This document shows, one piece after another, positions 51,157 through 59,926 of a stretch of DNA of 64,000 nucleotides. The notes beneath the pieces are model-generated. The model made no database searches. It had not been told where the DNA came from and saw only the letters and a list, made by a program, of their open reading frames with translations. Source of the stretch: Burkholderiaceae bacterium (GTDB lineage Bacteria > Pseudomonadota > Gammaproteobacteria > Burkholderiales > Burkholderiaceae_E); NCBI GenBank assembly GCA_024637155.1, contig JAGXFR010000018.1, positions 1 through 64,000 of the forward strand. Direction: 5' to 3'. The position numbers were made by a program, and so were the translations under genes. Position 1 is the stretch's first letter. Every line of letters starts with the position of its first letter.

Positions 51157-52365
51157 TCAATGCGCCGCCCACTGGACGGTTTCCAGGTCGATTCCTTCCT
51201 GCGCCATCTCCCACAAGGGCGACATCTCGCGCAGCTTCGCCACCTTCGCTCGAATGGTCGCGATCGCGAAGTCGATCTCTTCTTCGGTCGTGAAGCGACC
51301 GAGCGAGAAGCGGATCGAACTGTGTGCCAATTCGTCATTGCGTCCGAGCGCCCGCAGCACATACGAGGGCTCGAGGCTCGCCGACGTGCACGCCGAGCCG
51401 CTCGAGACCGCGATGTCCTTGATCGCCATGATCAGCGACTCGCCTTCGACGTAGTTGAAGCTCGCGTTCAGGCTGTGCGGGACACGGTGTTCGAGATCGC
51501 CATTCAGGTAGACCTCGTCCATCTCCTGCAAGCCTCGCCACAGCCGGTCACGCAGCATCCGGATGCGTTCGTTGTCGGTGGGCATCTCCTCGCGCGCAAT
51601 CCGGTACGCCTCACCCATTCCGACGATCTGGTGGGTGGGCAGCGTCCCCGAACGCATGCCGCGTTCATGCCCGCCGCCGTGCATCTGTGCCTCGATGCGC
51701 ACCCGCGGTTTGCGCCGCACATAGAGCGCGCCGACGCCCTTCGGGCCGTAGGTCTTGTGCGCCGAAAGCGACATCAGGTCGATCTTGAGCGCCTGCAGGT
51801 CGATCGGCATCTTGCCCGTCGCCTGGGCCGCGTCCACGTGAAAGAGAATGCCACGCTTGCGCAGGATTTCGCCGAAGCGGGCCACGTCCTGGATCACGCC
51901 GATCTCGTTGTTCACCAGCAGGATCGACACCAGGATCGTGTCATCGCGCAGCGCCGCCTCGAAGACGGCCGGGTCGATCAGACCGTTCTCGAGAACATCG
52001 AGGTAGGTCACCTCGAAGCCCTCGCGTTCGAGCTCACGCATCGTGTCCAGCGTGGCCTTGTGCTCGGTCTTGAGGGTGATCAGGTGCTTGCCGCGTTCCT
52101 TGTAGAAATGCGCCGCGCCCTTGATCGCGAGGTTCGTCGACTCGGTCGCTCCCGACGTCCAGACGATCTCGCGCGGGTCGCAGTTCAGCAGCGCTGCGAC
52201 CTGAGCACGCGCCTCTTCGACCGCCTTCTCGGCGGTCCACCCGTAGGCGTGACTGCGCGAAGCCGGATTGCCGAACTCGGCGTTCAGGTAGGTCACCATC
52301 TTGTCGACCACGCGCGGATCGACCGGCGTGGTCGCCGCGTTGTCGAGATAGATCGGCAGCTTCAT
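51157..52365 (-). CDS. iscS: Cysteine desulfurase IscS
   Basis: A 402-residue PLP enzyme that provides sulfur. The PLP lysine is in [16 protein letters not shown] and the active-site Cys in [21 protein letters not shown]. It overlaps iscR by 4 bases (ATGA). Confidence 0.96.
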   Translation of the reverse strand: MKLPIYLDNAATTPVDPRVVDKMVTYLNAEFGNPASRSHAYGWTAEKAVEEARAQVAALLNCDPREIVWTSGATESTNLAIKGAAHFYKERGKHLITLKTEHKATLDTMRELEREGFEVTYLDVLENGLIDPAVFEAALRDDTILVSILLVNNEIGVIQDVARFGEILRKRGILFHVDAAQATGKMPIDLQALKIDLMSLSAHKTYGPKGVGALYVRRKPRVRIEAQMHGGGHERGMRSGTLPTHQIVGMGEAYRIAREEMPTDNERIRMLRDRLWRGLQEMDEVYLNGDLEHRVPHSLNASFNYVEGESLIMAIKDIAVSSGSACTSASLEPSYVLRALGRNDELAHSSIRFSLGRFTTEEEIDFAIATIRAKVAKLREMSPLWEMAQEGIDLETVQWAAH

Positions 52366-52886
52366 ACCGTGCTCAACTGGCCCCGGTCGATGCGAATCTT
52401 CTGCAGGGTCGAAGTCGGAAACTCAAGCGCCGCACGATGCTCCTTGAGCACCGACATCTTGCGGGTCTTCTTGACCTCCTCGCCTTTCTGCGCGTCGACC
52501 AGTGCCGAGAGCTTCACCGAGTGCAGGTACTCGACCATCTTCTGGTTGAGCGTCGCCCACAGGTCGTGGGTCATGCACGGGCCGGAGTCGGCGCAGTTGA
52601 CCTTGCCGCGGCAGCGCGTCGCGTCCAGCGGCTCATCGACCGCGAACACGATGTCGGCGGCCGAAATTTCGCTCATCCGGCGCGCCAGCGTGTAGCCGCC
52701 GCCCGGGCCCCGCGTGCTGTCCACAATGGCGTTGCGGCGCAACTTGCCGAACAGCTGCTCAAGGTAGGAAAGCGAGATGTCCTGGCGCTCGGCGATTCCA
52801 GCGAGCGTCACCGGACCCAGATGCTCGCGCATCGCCAAGTCGATCATGGCGGTTACCGCGAAACGGCCTTTGGTCGTCAGTCTCAT
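52362..52886 (-). CDS. iscR: Rrf2-family regulator IscR
   Basis: A 174-residue [2Fe-2S] regulator of the isc operon. It has [19 protein letters not shown], a winged helix (about 20-65) and three Cys in [13 protein letters not shown]; the His ligand follows as MTHDLW. The start at 52886 gives the family N-terminus. It is the first gene of the operon and probably represses it when it carries a cluster. Confidence 0.95.
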   Translation of the reverse strand: MRLTTKGRFAVTAMIDLAMREHLGPVTLAGIAERQDISLSYLEQLFGKLRRNAIVDSTRGPGGGYTLARRMSEISAADIVFAVDEPLDATRCRGKVNCADSGPCMTHDLWATLNQKMVEYLHSVKLSALVDAQKGEEVKKTRKMSVLKEHRAALEFPTSTLQKIRIDRGQLSTV

Positions 52887-52948
52887 GGCAGTATCTCCCG
52901 TAGGGTTTTTGGCCGATGGTCGTCTCGAATAACCAACCATTTCGCTCA

Positions 52949-52978
52949 AGTATAGAGAGTCCGACCATTTTACTCCAG
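52949..52978 (-). promoter_or_regulatory. isc promoter with candidate IscR type 1 site
   Basis: On the minus strand a -10 box TATACT (52949-52954) lies about 65 bases before iscR. Overlapping the -35 area, GGAGTAAAATGGTCGGACT (within 52958-52978) resembles the type 1 IscR motif (GACT-AT-rich-AGTC core). This would allow the cluster-bearing IscR to repress its own operon. Confidence 0.45.
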
Positions 52979-53049
52979 AAACCTTTTGGAGGTTGTGGTT
53001 TCTTGCATGGTGGAGCGGTATTTCGAAAAGCCGGGTCCGCCCGGCCCGC

Positions 53050-53070
53050 CACGGCCCCTTCGGGGCCGTG
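53050..53070. terminator. Stem-loop downstream of the phosphatase gene
   Basis: Perfect 9-bp stem CACGGCCCC/GGGGCCGTG (53050-53058 with 53062-53070) and loop TTC, about 10 bases beyond the stop of the leftward gene at 53081. No T-run follows; possible terminator. Confidence 0.35.
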
Positions 53071-53080
53071 AAGAACCGAA

Positions 53081-53572
53081 TCAGGCGGCCGCGTACTGGG
53101 TCGAACGCCGCTTGACGACCTCGATCAGCCCGTTGCAGGCATCCTCGATGAAGTCCAGCGACTGCTCGAAACCCTGCGCATTCCCATAGTACGGGTCCGG
53201 GATTGTCGCCGATTCATGATCGGTGGCGAAGCGCATCAGCAGCTGAAGCTTGTGCCGATAATGCCGCGGCGCCGTCTGCTGGAGCAGCGCCAGGTTGTCC
53301 CAGTCCATGGCGAGGATCAGGTCGAACTCCTCGAAGTCGCTTTCCTTGACGCGGCTGGCCCGCAATTCCGAGATGTCGTAGCCGCGACGCGCCGTCGCCG
53401 CCTGGGCCCGCGGATCCGGCGCCTCCCCGACATGGAACGCGTGCGTCCCGGCCGAGGCGACCCGCACGGCGGACTCCAGCCCCGCCTGGCGCGCGGCGTG
53501 GCGAAACACCCCCTCAGCCATCGGCGAGCGGCAGATGTTCCCCGTACAGACGAAAAGCACTCTGGTGTTCAT
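53081..53572 (-). CDS. Low-molecular-weight protein-tyrosine phosphatase
   Basis: A 163-residue phosphatase. The P-loop CTGNICRS (CX5R) is at about 8-15 and the catalytic Asp in IPDPYYG near residue 125. It may act on bacterial tyrosine kinases in polysaccharide export, but no such kinase is nearby. The ATG at 53572 gives the usual N-terminus (MNTRVLFVCTGNICRSP). It follows uvrB on the same strand. Confidence 0.9.
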   Translation of the reverse strand: MNTRVLFVCTGNICRSPMAEGVFRHAARQAGLESAVRVASAGTHAFHVGEAPDPRAQAATARRGYDISELRASRVKESDFEEFDLILAMDWDNLALLQQTAPRHYRHKLQLLMRFATDHESATIPDPYYGNAQGFEQSLDFIEDACNGLIEVVKRRSTQYAAA

Positions 53573-53651
53573 GGCAAACGATATCGGTTCTCTCTTTCCC
53601 ATTTCAATATCCATTTCAAGTTCTGTCTAGCCCCCCGGGGGCATTCCGCCT

Positions 53652-55739
53652 TCAGGCGGCGCGACCGGTGGCGAACGAAAGCACGTTGGCGCTCCCGTTT
53701 GCCCCGAAAACCCTTTCCTTCAGCACCGCCAGTTCATCCCGCGCCTGTGCGGCGCGCTCGAATTCCAGATTGCGCGCGAACTCGAGCATTTCCTTCTCGA
53801 GCCGCTTGATCTCGCGGGCGAGGCCCTTCTCGCCCAGCGCCGCATATTGCAACTGCACATCCGCCGCACGCAGCGCCTTGCTCTCGTCCCGATCCTCGCT
53901 GACCCCGTCGATCATCTCGCGGACCAGCTTGTGCACGCCGCGCGGCACGATGCCGTGCTTCGCGTTGAACGTGACCTGGCGGGCACGCCGACGGTCCGTC
54001 TCGTCGATCGCCCGCTGCATCGAGTCCGTCACCCGATCGCCATAAAGGATGGCGCAGCCGTTCAGGTGGCGCGCGGCGCGCCCGATCGTCTGGATCAGGC
54101 TGCGCGTCGAGCGCAGAAACCCTTCCTTGTCCGCATCGAGAATCGCGACCAGCGAGACCTCCGGCAGGTCGAGCCCTTCGCGCAGCAGGTTGATGCCCAC
54201 GAGCACGTCGAACACCCCCAGGCGCAGGTCGCGGATGATTTCAACGCGCTCCACGGTTTCTACGTCGGCGTGGAGGTAACGTACTTTCACGCCGTGTTCC
54301 GCGAGGAATTCAGTGAGATCCTCGGCCATGCGCTTGGTGAGCGTCGTGACCAGCACCCGATCCCCGCGCCCCACTCTGTCGTGAATCTCGCCGAGCAGGT
54401 CATCGACCTGGTTCGAGGCGGGACGCACCTCCAGGGCGGGATCGATCAGGCCCGTGGGGCGCACCAGCTGTTCGACGACCTGCCCCGCGCGTTCGAGCTC
54501 GAAGGCCGCCGGGGTCGCCGAGACGAAGACGCACTGGCGCACGCGCGCCTCGAATTCCTCAAAGCGCAGCGGCCGGTTGTCCAGCGCCGAGGGCAGCCGA
54601 AATCCGTAGTCGACCAGCGTCTGTTTGCGTGATCGATCGCCGCGGTACATGCCGCCCAGCTGCCCCACCGTCACATGGCTCTCGTCGACGATGATCAGCG
54701 CTTCGGGTGGCAGGTAATCGATCAGCGTTGCCGGCGGTTCGCCCGGCTTGCCGCCCGAGAGGTGGCGCGAGTAGTTCTCGATGCCCTTGCAGAAACCGAT
54801 CTCCTGGAGCATCTCCAGATCGAAGCGTGTGCGCTGCTCGAGCCGTTGCGCCTCGACGAGCTTGCCCTCGGCAGCAAACACCGCGAGCCGCTCGCGCAGC
54901 TCCACCTTGATGTCTTCGATCGCGCGCAGCACGGTCTCGCGCGGCGTCACATAGTGCGAAGAGGGATAGACCGTGAAGCGCGGAATCTTCTGGCGAATTC
55001 GCCCCGTGAGCGGGTCGAAGAGCTGCAGGCTCTCGATCTCGTCGTCGACCAGTTCGATGCGCAGCGCCAGCTCCGCGTGCTCGGCCGGGAACACGTCGAT
55101 CGTCTCGCCGCGCACCCGGAACGCACCGCGCGTGAATTCCGTGTCGTTGCGCTGATACTGCATCGCCACCAGGCGCTGGAGCAGCGTGCGTCGCTCAATC
55201 TGATCGCGCACCCGCAGCATCAGCACCATCGCGTGATAGTCCTGCGGCTTGCCGATGCCATAGATGCACGAAACGCTCGCCACGATCACCGTGTCACGGC
55301 GCTCCAGCAGCGACTTGGTCGCCGAGAGCCGCAGCTGTTCGATGTGCTCGTTGATCGACGAATCTTTCTCGATGTAGAGGTCGCGCTGCGGAACGTAGGC
55401 TTCCGGCTGGTAGTAGTCGTAGTAGGAGACGAAGTACTCAACCGCGTTGTTCGGAAAGAACTCGCGCATCTCCGCGTAGAGTTGCGCCGCCAGCGTCTTG
55501 TTGGGCGCCAGGATCAGCGCCGGGCGCCCCGTGCGCGCGATCACCTGCGCCATCGTGTAGGTCTTGCCCGACCCCGTCACACCGAGCAGCGTCTGGTAGC
55601 TCAAGCCGTCGGCGAGGCCCTCGCACAGGCGCGCGATTGCCTCCGGCTGGTCGCCGGCCGGTTCGAAGGGCGCGACCAGTTGGAAGGGGCTGCCTTCGAA
55701 GCTCACGGGCAGTGAGCCGTCGTGTGCCGCGTTGGTCAT
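53652..55739 (-). CDS. uvrB: UvrABC system protein B
   Basis: A 695-residue helicase-like damage verifier of nucleotide excision repair. Walker [18 protein letters not shown], the beta-hairpin region [29 protein letters not shown]-like [12 protein letters not shown], helicase motif [14 protein letters not shown], and a C-terminal UVR coiled coil ([20 protein letters not shown]) are present. The start at 55739 is chosen by length; the frame is open to 55898. Confidence 0.95.
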   Translation of the reverse strand: MTNAAHDGSLPVSFEGSPFQLVAPFEPAGDQPEAIARLCEGLADGLSYQTLLGVTGSGKTYTMAQVIARTGRPALILAPNKTLAAQLYAEMREFFPNNAVEYFVSYYDYYQPEAYVPQRDLYIEKDSSINEHIEQLRLSATKSLLERRDTVIVASVSCIYGIGKPQDYHAMVLMLRVRDQIERRTLLQRLVAMQYQRNDTEFTRGAFRVRGETIDVFPAEHAELALRIELVDDEIESLQLFDPLTGRIRQKIPRFTVYPSSHYVTPRETVLRAIEDIKVELRERLAVFAAEGKLVEAQRLEQRTRFDLEMLQEIGFCKGIENYSRHLSGGKPGEPPATLIDYLPPEALIIVDESHVTVGQLGGMYRGDRSRKQTLVDYGFRLPSALDNRPLRFEEFEARVRQCVFVSATPAAFELERAGQVVEQLVRPTGLIDPALEVRPASNQVDDLLGEIHDRVGRGDRVLVTTLTKRMAEDLTEFLAEHGVKVRYLHADVETVERVEIIRDLRLGVFDVLVGINLLREGLDLPEVSLVAILDADKEGFLRSTRSLIQTIGRAARHLNGCAILYGDRVTDSMQRAIDETDRRRARQVTFNAKHGIVPRGVHKLVREMIDGVSEDRDESKALRAADVQLQYAALGEKGLAREIKRLEKEMLEFARNLEFERAAQARDELAVLKERVFGANGSANVLSFATGRAA

Positions 55740-55964
55740 TTCGAGGGGATCTCGCGTGCTAACATCGTATGGTTTTTGGCGCGCCCGCTGCGGCGCAACA
55801 ATCAGTGCTCCCGAAGCCGGGGGCAGTTGGCCTGTCGGCGTTCCGGCGAATCGCGCATTATCGCCTCGACGCCGGCAAAAAGCTAGACGTTTGCACAAAT
55901 ATTGTGCAGTACTCCCTCAAGAATCCGATTTTTCCCCACATATATCAACCACTTGGACGAACCG

Positions 55965-57173
55965 ATGACATCCTCCATCTTTTCGGCGGTTGAACTTGCG
56001 CCACGCGATCCCATCCTCGGCCTCACCGAGGCGTTCAACGCCGACACGCGGCCCAACAAGGTCAGCCTGGGTGCCGGCGTGTACAGCAACGAAGCCGGAA
56101 AGATCCCGCTGCTCGCTGCAGTGCGCGAAGCCGAAAAGGCCCGCCTCGAGGCGGCCCTGCCGCGCGGCTACCTGCCCATCGAGGGCATCGCCGCGTACAA
56201 CCGCGCCGTGCAGGAGATGCTCTTCGGAGCCGACTCGGCGCTGCTGCGCGACGGCCGCGTCGCCACCTTCGGCGCACTCGGAGGCACGGGCGCGCTGAAG
56301 GTTGGCGCCGACTTTCTGCGCCGGGTGAACCCCCAGGCCGGTCTGTGGATCAGCGACCCGAGCTGGGAAAACCACCGTGCGCTGTTCGAGGCCGCCGGTT
56401 TCGACGTACAGAACTACCCCTACTACGACCCCGCCACCAAGGGGGTGCGTTTCGAGGCGATGATCGCTGCGCTCGGCGCGTTGCCGGCCGGCTCGATCGT
56501 CGTGCTGCATGCGTGCTGCCACAACCCCACCGGCGTCGACATCCAGGCCGACCAGTGGCCGCAGGTGGTCGCCGCCATGCAGAAATCCGGCGCCGTGCCC
56601 TTCCTCGACATCGCCTATCAGGGCTTCGGAGACGGCATCGAGGCCGACGCCGTCGCGGTGCGCGCCTTCGTCGCCTCCGGCATGAACTTCTTCGTGGCCA
56701 GTTCCTTCTCCAAATCCTTCTCGCTCTACGGTGAGCGCGTCGGCGCGCTGTCGATCATCACGACCGATCGCGACGAGGCGGCGCGCGTGGTCAGCCAGGT
56801 CAAGCGCGTGATCCGCACCAACTACTCGACCCCGCCGACGCACGGCGAGGCCGTCGTCGCGGCCGTGCTCGCCGACCCGCGGCTGCGCAAAATGTGGGAA
56901 GAGGAACTGGCCGAGATGCGCGACCGGATTCGCGCGATGCGCGCGGGTCTCGCGGAGCGCCTGAAGGCGCGCGGCGTGAAAGGCGACGTCGACTTCGTCA
57001 AGCGCCAGCGCGGAATGTTCTCGTACACCGGACTGACCGCCGCGCAAGTCGAGCGGCTGCGCGCCGAGTTCGGCGTCTACGCGGTGAGTTCCGGCCGGAT
57101 TTGCGTCGCTTCGCTGAACAAGGGGAACCTCGACGCCGTGGCAGACGCGATGGCCGCGGTGATGGCTGGCTGA
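55965..57173 (+). CDS. Aromatic/aspartate aminotransferase (class I)
   Basis: A 402-residue PLP aminotransferase of the AspC/TyrB group. The PLP lysine is in ASSFSKSFSLYGERVGAL, with HACCHNPTGVD and DIAYQGFGDGI upstream and the substrate Arg in SSGRICVASLN. Discrimination between AspC and TyrB is not possible by eye. It is divergent from uvrB. The start at 55965 matches the family; ATGs upstream are in a short AT-rich leader. Confidence 0.9.
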   Translation: MTSSIFSAVELAPRDPILGLTEAFNADTRPNKVSLGAGVYSNEAGKIPLLAAVREAEKARLEAALPRGYLPIEGIAAYNRAVQEMLFGADSALLRDGRVATFGALGGTGALKVGADFLRRVNPQAGLWISDPSWENHRALFEAAGFDVQNYPYYDPATKGVRFEAMIAALGALPAGSIVVLHACCHNPTGVDIQADQWPQVVAAMQKSGAVPFLDIAYQGFGDGIEADAVAVRAFVASGMNFFVASSFSKSFSLYGERVGALSIITTDRDEAARVVSQVKRVIRTNYSTPPTHGEAVVAAVLADPRLRKMWEEELAEMRDRIRAMRAGLAERLKARGVKGDVDFVKRQRGMFSYTGLTAAQVERLRAEFGVYAVSSGRICVASLNKGNLDAVADAMAAVMAG

Positions 57174-57193
57174 GCACCGTACCGCGTGTCGAA

Positions 57194-57217
57194 AAAGGGG
57201 GCCGTGCGGCCCCCTTT
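57194..57217 (+). terminator. Terminator after the aminotransferase gene
   Basis: Perfect 10-bp stem AAAGGGGGCC/GGCCCCCTTT (57194-57203 with 57208-57217) with loop GTGC, 20 bases after the stop codon. Confidence 0.75.
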
Positions 57218-57262
57218 GATTTGCAGCCAGGCGCTGTCCCAAGTTATTATTAAAGGCTGTGT

Positions 57263-57338
57263 TCCCCGATAGCTCAGCCGGTAGAGCGACGGACTGTTAA
57301 TCCGCAGGTCCCAGGTTCGATCCCTGGTCGGGGAGCCA
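57263..57338 (+). tRNA. tRNA-Asn(GTT)
   Basis: A 76-base tRNA with CCA encoded. Acceptor TCCCCGA pairs with TCGGGGA; the anticodon loop ACTGTTAAT gives GTT; the T-arm GGTTCGATCC is normal. Its 3' half is duplicated exactly at 61240-61282, which marks it as the attachment site of the cassette island. Confidence 0.97.
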
Positions 57339-57342
57339 AGAA
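57300..57342 (+). repeat. Left attachment repeat (tRNA-Asn 3' half)
   Basis: The 43 bp from the anticodon-stem 3' side through CCA plus AAGAA-type flank (ending AGCCAAGAA) match 61240-61282 exactly. The mismatch right before and after bounds the repeat. This is the left att copy, kept as part of the functional tRNA. Confidence 0.9.
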
Positions 57343-57347
57343 AATCG

Positions 57348-57384
57348 ACAGGCTGGTGACGAAAGTTGCCGGCCTGTTTTTTTT
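57348..57384 (+). terminator. Terminator of tRNA-Asn
   Basis: Nine-bp stem with one G-T pair (57348-57356 with 57369-57377) followed by T8 (57377-57384). It belongs to the island side of the junction, so it replaces the original terminator now at 61296. From 57385 to 57602 I see no gene; the reverse-strand frames here are antisense to the tRNA or unlikely. Confidence 0.8.
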
Positions 57385-57602
57385 GGGGGCGGTGTTGGGG
57401 GTCGAAGCCGGCACGGCCACCAGGTGCTGCACAGTGGCCCAGGGTGGCCCGATCGGGGGCTGACCATGGCCTCCCCCATTGCCTGGCCAACGGGGGCCAC
57501 CTCGGGGCAGTTTTCTCGACTTGCAGCTTCCGGAGGGAAGGCCATCACACTTCTGTTTAGTGGCCACACGGAACGATTGGGCTTACATTCGACCTATGTA
57601 TC

Positions 57603-57797
57603 CGTAGGCCCCCGTGTTACTCCAACGGGTGCCAAGTCCGTAACTGCTCTTGTCGGCGATTTATTGACGAGTTATGCAGCATGGCCAGCCGCAACTTGTT
57701 GTCGAGACCCGACTTACTGGAACTAAGGCCACTGTCGTTATGCGGCACGGTCCCGATTTAGGGCGCAAAACTGTCGCCCGATATCAACGTTGGGCCC
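57603..57797 (+). repeat. Structured module M, copy 1
   Basis: Begins CGTAGGCCCCCGTGTTACT, contains GTTATGC twice (57671, 57737) and the hairpin GGGCG/CGCCC enclosing CAAAACTGT, and ends at the cassette core GTTGGGC (57789-57795). Module copy 2 at 59061-59185 shares the same 18-base opening, GTTATGCGGCACGG and the same hairpin position. The hairpin arms differ between the copies but remain paired. It precedes the first cassette. Not a recognisable attC; nature unknown. Confidence 0.55.
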
Positions 57798-57798
57798 C

Positions 57799-58242
57799 AT
57801 GAAGCTAGTAGCCATCGCCGAAGTTCTCAACCGAGATGAAGTACGGTCGCGTGTTATGAAAGACGCGGCGTTTTTCGATGCATTCATTGGTGTCGCAATC
57901 GGCATGTACTTCTCTACACAAGAGCGATTCACAGAGTTCCATGAGCTTATCGTTGAGCGCCTCAACTTAGAGGAGCGTATCCGTGTGCTGGAGAAGCTAC
58001 CGTACAAAAAGCCGTACAAGTCAATTTCCGCATTGCCTGTCATCCGCCAAGTTCAACAGGCAAGAAACCTCATTGCACACGAGTACTACATAGACCACAG
58101 GCATCAGAAGTTGCAGCGCGCAAATTGGCTTGAGCTATTTGCCGACTACCCAGCGTCCTATAAAAAACCCGTAATGCTGGCTCGTCAAAGGCTGCTCCGT
58201 CTTTCGGGCACGAAAGAGTTCTTGGAGCTCTTAAGCAAATGA
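57799..58242 (+). CDS. Cassette 1: HEPN-like protein
   Basis: A 147-residue soluble, helical protein. It contains RNLIAH (residues 89-94) followed by EYY, fitting the R-X4-H signature of HEPN RNases and HEPN-type nucleotidyltransferase partners. The ATG lies 3 bases after the cassette core GTTGGGC, so the gene is translated from whatever promoter lies upstream. An attC site follows 6 bases after the stop. Lower GC than the backbone suggests transfer. The HEPN assignment is an inference from the motif and helical content; no partner antitoxin is next to it. Confidence 0.6.
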   Translation: MKLVAIAEVLNRDEVRSRVMKDAAFFDAFIGVAIGMYFSTQERFTEFHELIVERLNLEERIRVLEKLPYKKPYKSISALPVIRQVQQARNLIAHEYYIDHRHQKLQRANWLELFADYPASYKKPVMLARQRLLRLSGTKEFLELLSK

Positions 58243-58248
58243 CTTGTG

Positions 58249-58315
58249 GCCCAACCCATCATTCCACCGGACCTGCGCGAAAAGCCGCGCAGGCCGGTGA
58301 ATTCAAACGTTGGCC
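58249..58315 (+). other. attC site 1 (integron-type recombination site)
   Basis: Inverse core GCCCAAC (58249-58255, fits RYYYAAC) and core GTTGGCC (58309-58315) flank an imperfect inverted repeat, CACCGG-A-CCTGCGC pairing with GCGCAGGCCGGTG, so one arm has an unpaired A, the extrahelical base known from attC sites. The inverse core is the exact complement of the cassette's own start GTTGGGC at 57789, as expected for a circularised cassette. Length 67 bp. Confidence 0.85.
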
Positions 58316-58333
58316 CCAAAACGAACACTGACG

Positions 58334-58783
58334 ATGAGCGACCTTTTCAACAATCTTTCATCACCTTCTTGGTGGATCGGCGTCGTGATCGTGTCGTTCG
58401 CAATTAATCTCGCGAGCGCTTATGCGAAGGCGCCATTGGACCGTGCGCTGGGCCGCCTCTCTAAACGCAAACGTGACAAATCCGCACGGGAGCAACGCGA
58501 GATCAGTACCATGCTTGAGGCAGCAAAGCGTCAAAAGGATGGCGTGGTCCTACTCTCCATCCAGGAGCTGAGGCTTGTGGTCATTGGTATTACCTTAGCA
58601 GTGTTGTGCATCCTGTTATTGCTTCTATTGGAGCTCGAAGCCAGTTCGTTGAACCTTACGCTGCCACTTGTAATCCTAGTCCCGCTCTTGCTGTTTCTCG
58701 CGTTCTTTTGTCTTAGGCGAGCGGCCAAGATTTCAGACGCTCTAAAGCTCTACGAAACGGGGAAGGCTGAGCATGAGGCCTAA
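58334..58783 (+). CDS. Cassette 2: small membrane protein
   Basis: A 149-residue protein with three likely membrane helices: residues 14-30 (WIGVVIVSFAINLAS), about 83-103 (VVIGITLAVLCILLLLLLEL) and about 108-128. The segment between helices 1 and 2 is strongly basic (LSKRKRDKSAREQRE). No family recognised. It starts 19 bases after the core of attC 1; the stop overlaps attC 2. Mobile integron cassettes often carry small membrane proteins. Confidence 0.55.
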   Translation: MSDLFNNLSSPSWWIGVVIVSFAINLASAYAKAPLDRALGRLSKRKRDKSAREQREISTMLEAAKRQKDGVVLLSIQELRLVVIGITLAVLCILLLLLLELEASSLNLTLPLVILVPLLLFLAFFCLRRAAKISDALKLYETGKAEHEA

Positions 58784-58834
58784 CCATGTGTTGCAGCCGA
58801 CCGCCTCTGGCGGCGGCTGAACACCACGTTAAAG
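58778..58834 (+). other. attC site 2
   Basis: Inverse core GCCTAAC (58778-58784) and core GTTAAAG (58828-58834) flank CAGCCG-A-CCGCC pairing with GGCGGCGGCTG, again with an unpaired A. 57 bp. The last letter of the core departs from the GTTRRRY consensus. Confidence 0.8.
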
Positions 58835-58942
58835 GCCGAGCTCGACAATCCAGTTCGCATCTTCGGCCCTGCTGGGGAGCCAAGGAACACGAAGTACGCG
58901 CAGTACAGGAAGCCTCGCAGGTGCAATGCTTGCGGGGCTTTT
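58831..58942 (+). repeat. tRNA-end-plus-terminator repeat R1
   Basis: Starts at the attC 2 core and runs through AAAGGCCGAG, CGACAATCCAGTTCGCAT, a short GGGGAGCCAAG (58874-58884; identical to the end of tRNA-Asn), then the stem AAGCCTCGCA/TGCGGGGCTT (58910-58919 with 58931-58940) and T-run. R2 (60488-60594) repeats almost all of it and the right end of the island (61271-61330) the last half. 58943-59060 has no gene. Confidence 0.75.
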
Positions 58943-59060
58943 GTCATTGTGTGGCCGAGCTGATGTCGAGCCGCCTTCACCGCCTTTTCCGCCGTGCGGA
59001 ACCTGGCAATCTAGACAGCCATCACACCGTGACGACTGGCGCTGCATTGCCGCCGGAAAA

Positions 59061-59185
59061 CGTAGGCCCCCGTGTTACTTGGACGGGGCAACCCGCGCTG
59101 TTCCGCCTTCTGTCACCATTATTGGAGAGGTGTTATGCGGCACGGGTCGATGCTAGGCTGAGAACTGTCAGCCGGTAACACGTTC
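59061..59185 (+). repeat. Structured module M, copy 2
   Basis: Shares its opening 18 bases with copy 1 (57603) and the GTTATGCGGCACGG block (59132 vs 57737). The hairpin here is GGCTG/CAGCC enclosing AGAACTGT, against GGGCG/CGCCC enclosing CAAAACTGT in copy 1, a compensated change. The outer GTGTTA/TAACAC also pairs. It ends at core GTTCGGC (59179-59185), where cassette 3 begins. Confidence 0.55.
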
Positions 59186-59205
59186 GGCGCAAGAGGGGAA
59201 AGCTT

Positions 59206-59772
59206 ATGGTCACGAGCGCCTATTCAATCGCCCAGCTCGCCACTGATCTCAGAGAGATATGCGCGCAAACGAAAGTGGAGCGGGAAATATTGAGCCGAGC
59301 TCGCCCACTCGCCCGTCGTGCCGCATTGGCAAAAGAATCATGGCTCAAGCAGCACATGTATGAGGCCGACCCGGAACAGGGCTTCGGCGTCCATCTGCTG
59401 CACGAGGAGCCGGACCACACGCTGGCAATTTTTGCTGTCAGCTGGCTACCCGATCGAGGCACCCCACCCCACGACCACGGCACCTGGTCACTGGTGGTTG
59501 GCGTGGATGGTCCGGAAATAAACACGTTCTTTGAGCGCGTAGACGACGGAACGCGCTCGGGGCACGCCGAGTTGAAAAAAATCGGCGAGAAGGTGTTCGG
59601 CGTCGGAGAGGTCGTCTCAATGCCGAGCGGCGGAGTCCACGTCGTTCGGAACGAGACCGACAAGAGGACGATGTCTCTGCATATCTATGGTAAGCACGTC
59701 AACTTCACGGGGCGGTCGCAGTTCGATCTGGATAGGCAGACCGAAACCCCGTTTGTTGTCAATCTGGCTTAG
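59206..59772 (+). CDS. Cassette 3: cysteine-dioxygenase-like cupin
   Basis: A 188-residue double-stranded beta-helix protein. Metal-binding residues are suggested by PPHDHGTWSLVVGVDGPEIN (His89, His91, Glu near 104) and GGVHVV (His145), the pattern of the type I cysteine dioxygenase family and its relatives. Substrate could be a thiol acid, but this is not shown. The ATG has AGGGG 8 bases upstream. It follows module M copy 2 and precedes attC 3, within the cassette island. Confidence 0.75.
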   Translation: MVTSAYSIAQLATDLREICAQTKVEREILSRARPLARRAALAKESWLKQHMYEADPEQGFGVHLLHEEPDHTLAIFAVSWLPDRGTPPHDHGTWSLVVGVDGPEINTFFERVDDGTRSGHAELKKIGEKVFGVGEVVSMPSGGVHVVRNETDKRTMSLHIYGKHVNFTGRSQFDLDRQTETPFVVNLA

Positions 59773-59820
59773 GGGTTCGGATCTCATGACTGCGCATTGC
59801 GACGAGCAATGGAGCTTCGC

Positions 59821-59883
59821 GCTGAACCAGCCCTTGCAGCGGACGCGCCTCAAGCGGCGCGCCGCTGAAGGGCGACGTTAGCC
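59821..59883 (+). other. attC site 3
   Basis: Inverse core GCTGAAC (59821-59827) and core GTTAGCC (59877-59883). Inside, GCCCTT pairs with AAGGGC, and AGCGG-A-CGCGCC with GGCGCGCCGCT, leaving an unpaired A. The inverse core is nearly complementary to the cassette start GTTCGGC at 59179. 63 bp. Confidence 0.82.
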
Positions 59884-59926
59884 CTCACCAAGAGGGATCT
59901 CCTGCGGTTCACTCATGGAGGTGAAG

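Noticed and set aside
57274-57567. Reverse-strand frame with PRPGIEPGTCGL across tRNA-Asn
   Set aside because: This is the well-known false protein made by translating the complement of a tRNA T-arm; no ribosome site.
57671-57743. GTTATGC sites in module M as attC sites
   Set aside because: No inverse core with matching stem lies at 50-140 bp; cores are in direct orientation only.
58843-58890. R1 and R2 as extra tRNA genes
   Set aside because: Only the last 11 bases match a tRNA; no anticodon arm or acceptor partner is present.
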